64,000 nucleotides of DNA from contig JAKJJQ010000005.1 of NCBI GenBank assembly GCA_021713415.1, forward strand, positions 1-64,000, in the 5' to 3' direction. This DNA is from M0027 sp021713415 (GTDB taxonomy: Bacteria > Pseudomonadota > Gammaproteobacteria > Francisellales > Francisellaceae). Of this stretch, positions 59,831 to 64,000 are shown in pieces. Position 1 is the first letter of the stretch, and every line of letters begins with the position of its first letter. The translations under genes were made by a program, and so were the position numbers. A model generated the notes under the pieces. The model was not told where the DNA came from. It saw only the letters and a list, made by a program, of their open reading frames with translations, and searched no databases.

Positions 59831-61855
59831 ATGACAGTTTCAAAAAATGTATTAGCAAATGCAATTCGCATGTTAAGTGCAGATGCCGTTCAAAAAGCAA
59901 AATCAGGACATCCTGGTATGCCAATGGGCATGGCAGATATTGCAGAAGTGTTATGGCGAGATTTTTTAAATCATAGTCCAACGAATCCAAACTGGATTAA
60001 TCGTGATCGCTTTGTATTATCTAATGGCCATGGGTCAATGCTTTTATATTCCTTATTACATTTAACAGGCTATGATTTGCCGATTACTGAAATTGAGAAT
60101 TTTCGCCAGTTACATTCTAAAACACCTGGGCATCCAGAATATGGTTATACGCCAGGTGTTGAGACAACAACTGGACCACTAGGCCAAGGTCTTGCCAATG
60201 CTGTTGGTATGGCGATTGCTGAGAAAGTATTAAGTACTCGTTTTAATAAACCAAATATAGATTTAATTGATCATTTTACTTATGTATTTATGGGTGATGG
60301 TTGTTTAATGGAAGGTATCTCTCATGAGGTTTGTTCATTAGCAGGGACTTTAGGTTTAGGTAAACTAATTGCCTTTTGGGATGATAATGGTATTTCAATT
60401 GATGGTGAGGTTGATGGCTGGTTTACTGAGAATGTGCCTGAACGTTTCAAAGCTTATGGTTGGCAAGTCATTTCGGATGTAGATGGACATAATCCAGATG
60501 CAATTACTCAAGCAATTACTCAAGCTAAAAGTGATTTAACACGCCCAACAATTATTTGTGCTCGTACAACCATTGGTTTTGGTTCACCGAATAAGGCAGG
60601 TAAAGAGTCATCTCATGGTGCGCCATTAGGCGAAGATGAGATTAAGTTGGTTAGAGAAAAACTAAACTGGCACCATGCACCATTTGAAATTCCAAGTGAG
60701 ATATATAAGGCTTGGGATCAAAAGGAAAAAGGCAAAGAGAAAGAAGCTCAGTGGGATCAGCTTTATAATCAATATATTAGTCAATATCCGAATGAAGCAG
60801 CCCAATTAAGTCGTCAGCTTAAAGGTGAGCTGCCAGAGAACTGGTCTGATGTTTGTCAAAGCTGGTTAACAGAAGTAATCAATGATCCACAAACAGTTGC
60901 AACACGTAAAGCATCGCAAATGGCATTAAACCATTTAGGTCGTATAATGCCTGAACTATTAGGTGGTTCTGCTGATTTAACAGGTTCAAACTTAACTAAT
61001 CATAAGGATTCAAAATTAATTACTCATGATGATTTCAGTGGTAATTATATCTCTTACGGCGTACGTGAATTTGGCATGAGTGCAATTATGAATGGTATTG
61101 AGCTACACGGTGGTTTTCGCCCTTATGGTGGTACGTTTTTAGTATTTACAGATTATGCTCGAAATGCCATTCGTATGAGTGCTTTAATGAAACAACCAGT
61201 CATTTATGTTATGACCCATGATTCAATTGGTTTAGGTGAAGATGGACCAACACATCAGCCAATAGAGCAATTAGCTTCATTAAGAGTGATTCCAAATTTA
61301 AACGTATGGCGTCCAGCAGATGTATTTGAAACGGCAGTTGCTTGGCAAGTTGCAATTGAATCAAATAGCTCTCCATCAATTTTATCTTTGTCGCGTCATA
61401 ATTTACCAGCTGTGGTTGAGCAAATAACTGATGCTGAAAAAATAAGAAAAGGCGGTTATATTTTACGTAGTAATTCTGATAAAGCTGATGTAATTTTAGC
61501 TGCAACTGGCTCTGAAGTAACTTTAGTTATTAATGCTTATCAAGAATTAATAAACCAAGGACTTAATGTTCGAGTTGTCTCTATGCCGTGTATGGATATC
61601 TTTAAGATGCAATCTGAAGATTATCGTAATGAAGTATTTCCAGATAATGTGCCTGTTGTTGCAATTGAAGCAGCAGTAGCGGATAGTTGGTATAGTATTA
61701 TAGGAAAAGGCAATAAAGTTATTGCTATGCATTCCTTTGGTGAGTCAGCACCAGCCAGTGCGTTATTTAATGAATTTGGTTTTACAGTTGAACATATTAC
61801 CCAGTTAGCACATGAAGTATTAAAATCAAATAAATCATTAACTGAGAATGTTTAG
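59831..61855 (+). CDS. tkt: Transketolase
   Basis: 674 residues, full length. It moves two-carbon ketol units in the pentose-phosphate pathway with thiamine diphosphate and Mg/Ca. Visible: GHPGMPMG near the start, GPLGQGLANAVGMA, the TPP motif GDGCLMEG followed by NGI, the second-half GLGEDGPTHQPIEQL and the C-terminal SFGESAPA. Upstream has TTGGAA as ribosome site. Complete. Confidence 0.97.
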   Translation: MTVSKNVLANAIRMLSADAVQKAKSGHPGMPMGMADIAEVLWRDFLNHSPTNPNWINRDRFVLSNGHGSMLLYSLLHLTGYDLPITEIENFRQLHSKTPGHPEYGYTPGVETTTGPLGQGLANAVGMAIAEKVLSTRFNKPNIDLIDHFTYVFMGDGCLMEGISHEVCSLAGTLGLGKLIAFWDDNGISIDGEVDGWFTENVPERFKAYGWQVISDVDGHNPDAITQAITQAKSDLTRPTIICARTTIGFGSPNKAGKESSHGAPLGEDEIKLVREKLNWHHAPFEIPSEIYKAWDQKEKGKEKEAQWDQLYNQYISQYPNEAAQLSRQLKGELPENWSDVCQSWLTEVINDPQTVATRKASQMALNHLGRIMPELLGGSADLTGSNLTNHKDSKLITHDDFSGNYISYGVREFGMSAIMNGIELHGGFRPYGGTFLVFTDYARNAIRMSALMKQPVIYVMTHDSIGLGEDGPTHQPIEQLASLRVIPNLNVWRPADVFETAVAWQVAIESNSSPSILSLSRHNLPAVVEQITDAEKIRKGGYILRSNSDKADVILAATGSEVTLVINAYQELINQGLNVRVVSMPCMDIFKMQSEDYRNEVFPDNVPVVAIEAAVADSWYSIIGKGNKVIAMHSFGESAPASALFNEFGFTVEHITQLAHEVLKSNKSLTENV

Positions 61856-61872
61856 ACCTTTTATGGCGTAGC

Positions 61873-62814
61873 TTAGCTAAGTTTTGTCCAGGGGCAGTGA
61901 GAGTGATTATGTTCAGTCTGGGCACACAAAAATATAATATTTGATTCTTTTCTTAAAAAATCGATTGATGTAGGACATTTAAGCATACCTTCTTTAAGCG
62001 TGCATTTTGCTGTTGATCTAGAGAAGCTTACGTAGTACTTTTCATCCTTATATTTTAATTCAACTTGTTTAGTGATAGGGTCTGGTTCTACGATTCCTCC
62101 TAAACCATCTTTAACTGTGACATCACCTAATGCAACACTAGACATACTATAATGATACATTGTCTCTTCACTACCGCCGCCAATTTTAAAGTATAAAGGT
62201 ACAATTGCTCTATCTTTTTTCTTTGTTTTTGATGCCCATGTGTCTAAGCAGCTTTTATTTAAACCAGTGTATGAAACACAAATTGATTTCTCGAGTAGTA
62301 GCTCAGAATTTTGTCCTGTTTCACTTTTTGTATCATCTTGGAATCTGGACTCACCATCATTTTTATTCCTATGGCGAAATCTAACGTACATATCATAAGT
62401 TGAATAAGTTTCCATTTGCGATTGTGGAATATATGGATGCATCTTGAATGTAAGCTTTTTATATTCATCTTTGCATTTGTATTCATAATCAGTAATGCAT
62501 GTACCACCGTAGCATGACCTACTAATTTTATCATTATCGTCTAAACTTTTAAAAGTTATTTTACTAGATGATTTAGGAGGAATGGTCAATATAAGATCAG
62601 ATTTTTTGCTATCTGAATCAGTTCTTTTAACAGTGTTACCATTTATTTGAACCCAATCAATACAATTCCAATTTTCTGTATTAACTTCTACGGTCATAGG
62701 TAATGTATTTTCAATGGTTGCTTCATATTCTGCAGCACGAGTGGCGTAACTATTGATAGGTAAAAATATCAAGTTTGAAAATAAGACTACCACTGATAAA
62801 ATATATTTTTGCAT
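61873..62814 (-). CDS. Secreted Cys-rich protein, CPW-motif family (copy 3)
   Basis: 313 residues with a signal peptide (1-24, cut near SYAT). Landmarks: mature N-terminus EYEATIENTLPMTVEV, extra Cys (CYGGTCIT, YKC) not seen in the other copies, NKSCLDTW, ALGDVTVKDGLG, KYYVSFSRSTAKC, KCPTSIDF, an IIFLCAQTE stretch and CPW near the end (HCPWTKLS). It is the longest member and the most Cys-rich. It converges with tkt; GGGGAAGC precedes its ATG. Function unknown. Confidence 0.82.
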   Translation of the reverse strand: MQKYILSVVVLFSNLIFLPINSYATRAAEYEATIENTLPMTVEVNTENWNCIDWVQINGNTVKRTDSDSKKSDLILTIPPKSSSKITFKSLDDNDKISRSCYGGTCITDYEYKCKDEYKKLTFKMHPYIPQSQMETYSTYDMYVRFRHRNKNDGESRFQDDTKSETGQNSELLLEKSICVSYTGLNKSCLDTWASKTKKKDRAIVPLYFKIGGGSEETMYHYSMSSVALGDVTVKDGLGGIVEPDPITKQVELKYKDEKYYVSFSRSTAKCTLKEGMLKCPTSIDFLRKESNIIFLCAQTEHNHSHCPWTKLS

Positions 62815-63155
62815 TGCTTCCCCTTGTATTAATCAAACATTAATTGATGTCGAGGTTGTAATTTATCATATTGTTTAAAATTCACTCATTAAAAAAATAT
62901 AAATTTAGAATAAAGTTTTCATAAAGATGATATTACATAATATTTTAAAGTTATATTTCCTAAATTTAAAATTAATATCATTTTTGCATTCTAAATTTGA
63001 TGGCATTGAAGTAGAATAGCTACTTCAGCTAGTAGTGAATGTTATTAAGTAAGGCTGATTTAGCTTATTTTATAATGAATATTATGTGACTTAATTATTA
63101 GGCTATTAGAGTTATAAGGAATAAGCTAAGTTAATTTTTTCATGGAGATAAATGA
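62815..63155. other. Divergent intergenic region
   Basis: About 340 AT-rich bases between the secreted-protein gene and the MFS gene. It contains a short stem (TGAAGTAG / CTACTTCA, 63007-63014 and 63020-63027) that lacks a T-run, and a TATAAT at 63071-63076 with no clear -35. No gene was seen. Confidence 0.4.
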
Positions 63156-64000
63156 ATGAGTGAACGTTTTATGCCACCAGGCGTATTGTATATTAATGCA
63201 GTTCAAACCTTTTCAACGGTCGGTTTTGCTGTTCTTTTGGGTACTTTAAATCTATATTTACAATCAAGAGGAATGCCGGTAGATAAAGTAAATATCTTAG
63301 TTGCTAGTTTTTTCGCACTAAACTTTCTCTTACATTTTTTAGGTGGTTCACTTGGTGGTAGTATTATGAGCTTTCGTGGTTTATTTACCATGAGCTTATT
63401 GATGCAAATATTTGGTTTAATTGGCGTTGCTATGGATGATGTCAATGTGATATTAGGTGGGATGGCGTTATTTGTTACTGGTAGTGGCTTAAATGTTAGT
63501 TGTGTTAATATGATGTTGATACAATTATTTAAGCAAAATGATGAACGTCGACGTATTGCCTTTTCAATTAATTATAGTTGTATGAATTTAGGTTTTATTA
63601 TTGGTTTTATCATTGGCGGTTACTTTCAGAGTTATAATGAGTATAGCTATGCGTTTTATACTGCTGCAGCTTGTCTTGTAATTTGTGCAATATTTTTAGC
63701 ATTAGCATGGCCTTATGTGAATGATAAAATGACTTATTATGCAACTACTTTTAGTAAAAATATTTTGCGCTGGATCAGTGCACCATTAGTTATGGCTATT
63801 TGTTTTATTATTTCAGTATTTTTAATGCATCATGCTGACATTGGTTCAGCATTAATCTATGTTGCATTTGGTTGTATATTAGTATTTATGCTTATTATGG
63901 CATTTTCATCTGAGCCGCAATATCGTAATAAAATTATTGCTTATTTAATTCTTTCAGCAACCTCGATGATTTTTGCATTTGTACAAGGCCTTCAGTCAAC
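63156..64000 (+). CDS. POT/PTR-type major-facilitator peptide transporter, N-terminal part
   Basis: Open reading frame from the ATG at 63156 (GGAGAT site) to the window edge, 281 residues so far. It carries seven or eight membrane helices and the proton-dependent oligopeptide pattern in the first half: FSTVGFAVLLGTLNLYL, ALNFLLHFLGGSLGG, GSGLN, QLFKQNDERRRIAFSINYS and GFIIGFIIGGYF. The carrier likely imports small peptides by proton symport. The remaining C-terminal helices are outside the window. Confidence 0.75.
   Translation, partial: MSERFMPPGVLYINAVQTFSTVGFAVLLGTLNLYLQSRGMPVDKVNILVASFFALNFLLHFLGGSLGGSIMSFRGLFTMSLLMQIFGLIGVAMDDVNVILGGMALFVTGSGLNVSCVNMMLIQLFKQNDERRRIAFSINYSCMNLGFIIGFIIGGYFQSYNEYSYAFYTAAACLVICAIFLALAWPYVNDKMTYYATTFSKNILRWISAPLVMAICFIISVFLMHHADIGSALIYVAFGCILVFMLIMAFSSEPQYRNKIIAYLILSATSMIFAFVQGLQS

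Noticed and set aside
61873..61885. CTTAGCTAAG palindrome near the tkt end
   Set aside because: Overlaps the end of a coding region and lacks a T-rich run; probably chance.
63007..63027. Short stem-loop TGAAGTAG / CTACTTCA before the MFS gene
   Set aside because: No T-run for a terminator and no further symmetry to support an operator.

Overview
The window is strongly AT-rich DNA from a gammaproteobacterium with an intracellular, Dot/Icm-secreting lifestyle. Gammaproteobacterial housekeeping clusters (ybeD-lipB-lipA, ung, rdgB, nudE, serS, gpmI, phhA-phhB, lepA, tkt) alternate with a large DotA gene, an IcmV-like gene and many proteins with eukaryote-like or host-directed folds. Legionellales or a neighbouring order (Coxiella/Rickettsiella/Piscirickettsia-type) is the best guess; the genus cannot be fixed from sequence reading alone.

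Layout. 1-2 kb: tail of an IS110-family transposase abutting a beheaded, nonsense-mutated secreted-protein gene and its intact paralogue. 2-8 kb: lipoate genes, gamma-glutamyltranspeptidase, two small conserved proteins, an EamA transporter. 8-16 kb: a 5-phosphatase-like protein and a 2259-residue LRR/transglutaminase-like/tandem-AAA protein. 16-21 kb: Sel1 protein, ung, Aas-like acyl ligase, YhhN protein, rdgB. 21-25 kb: a hypothetical gene bracketed by near-identical 41-bp direct repeats, then a eukaryotic-type kinase. 25-40 kb: nudE, AsmA-like protein, PACE transporter, ART-like protein, serS, gpmI, phenylalanine hydroxylase operon, a Cys/His/Asp protein, PadR regulator, IcmV-like protein, lepA. 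40-53 kb: the accessory and secretion island, with a clan-CD-like protein, a degenerate tyrosine recombinase, two paralogous LuxR-type regulators, a protein with hexanucleotide-repeat-encoded dipeptide tracts, dotA, and an RGS-domain protein ending in a CaaX-like box. 53-64 kb: amino-acid permease, GDSL lipase, GNAT, HTH regulator, secreted proteins, SDR, transketolase and a partial POT/MFS transporter.

The most notable points are: (1) the RGS + CaaX protein (50736-51467), which looks like a host G-protein regulator prenylated by the host; (2) a four-member family of secreted Cys-rich proteins with a shared C-terminal signature, whose N-terminal half may also be fused to the GDSL lipase; (3) the giant LRR/TGase/AAA protein; (4) a shared RGGGTTGC leader directly before several effector-like starts; (5) a single-gene cassette between 41-bp direct repeats; and (6) twin regulators around dotA sharing a dyad motif. 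All functional roles for effector-like genes are inference from motifs.
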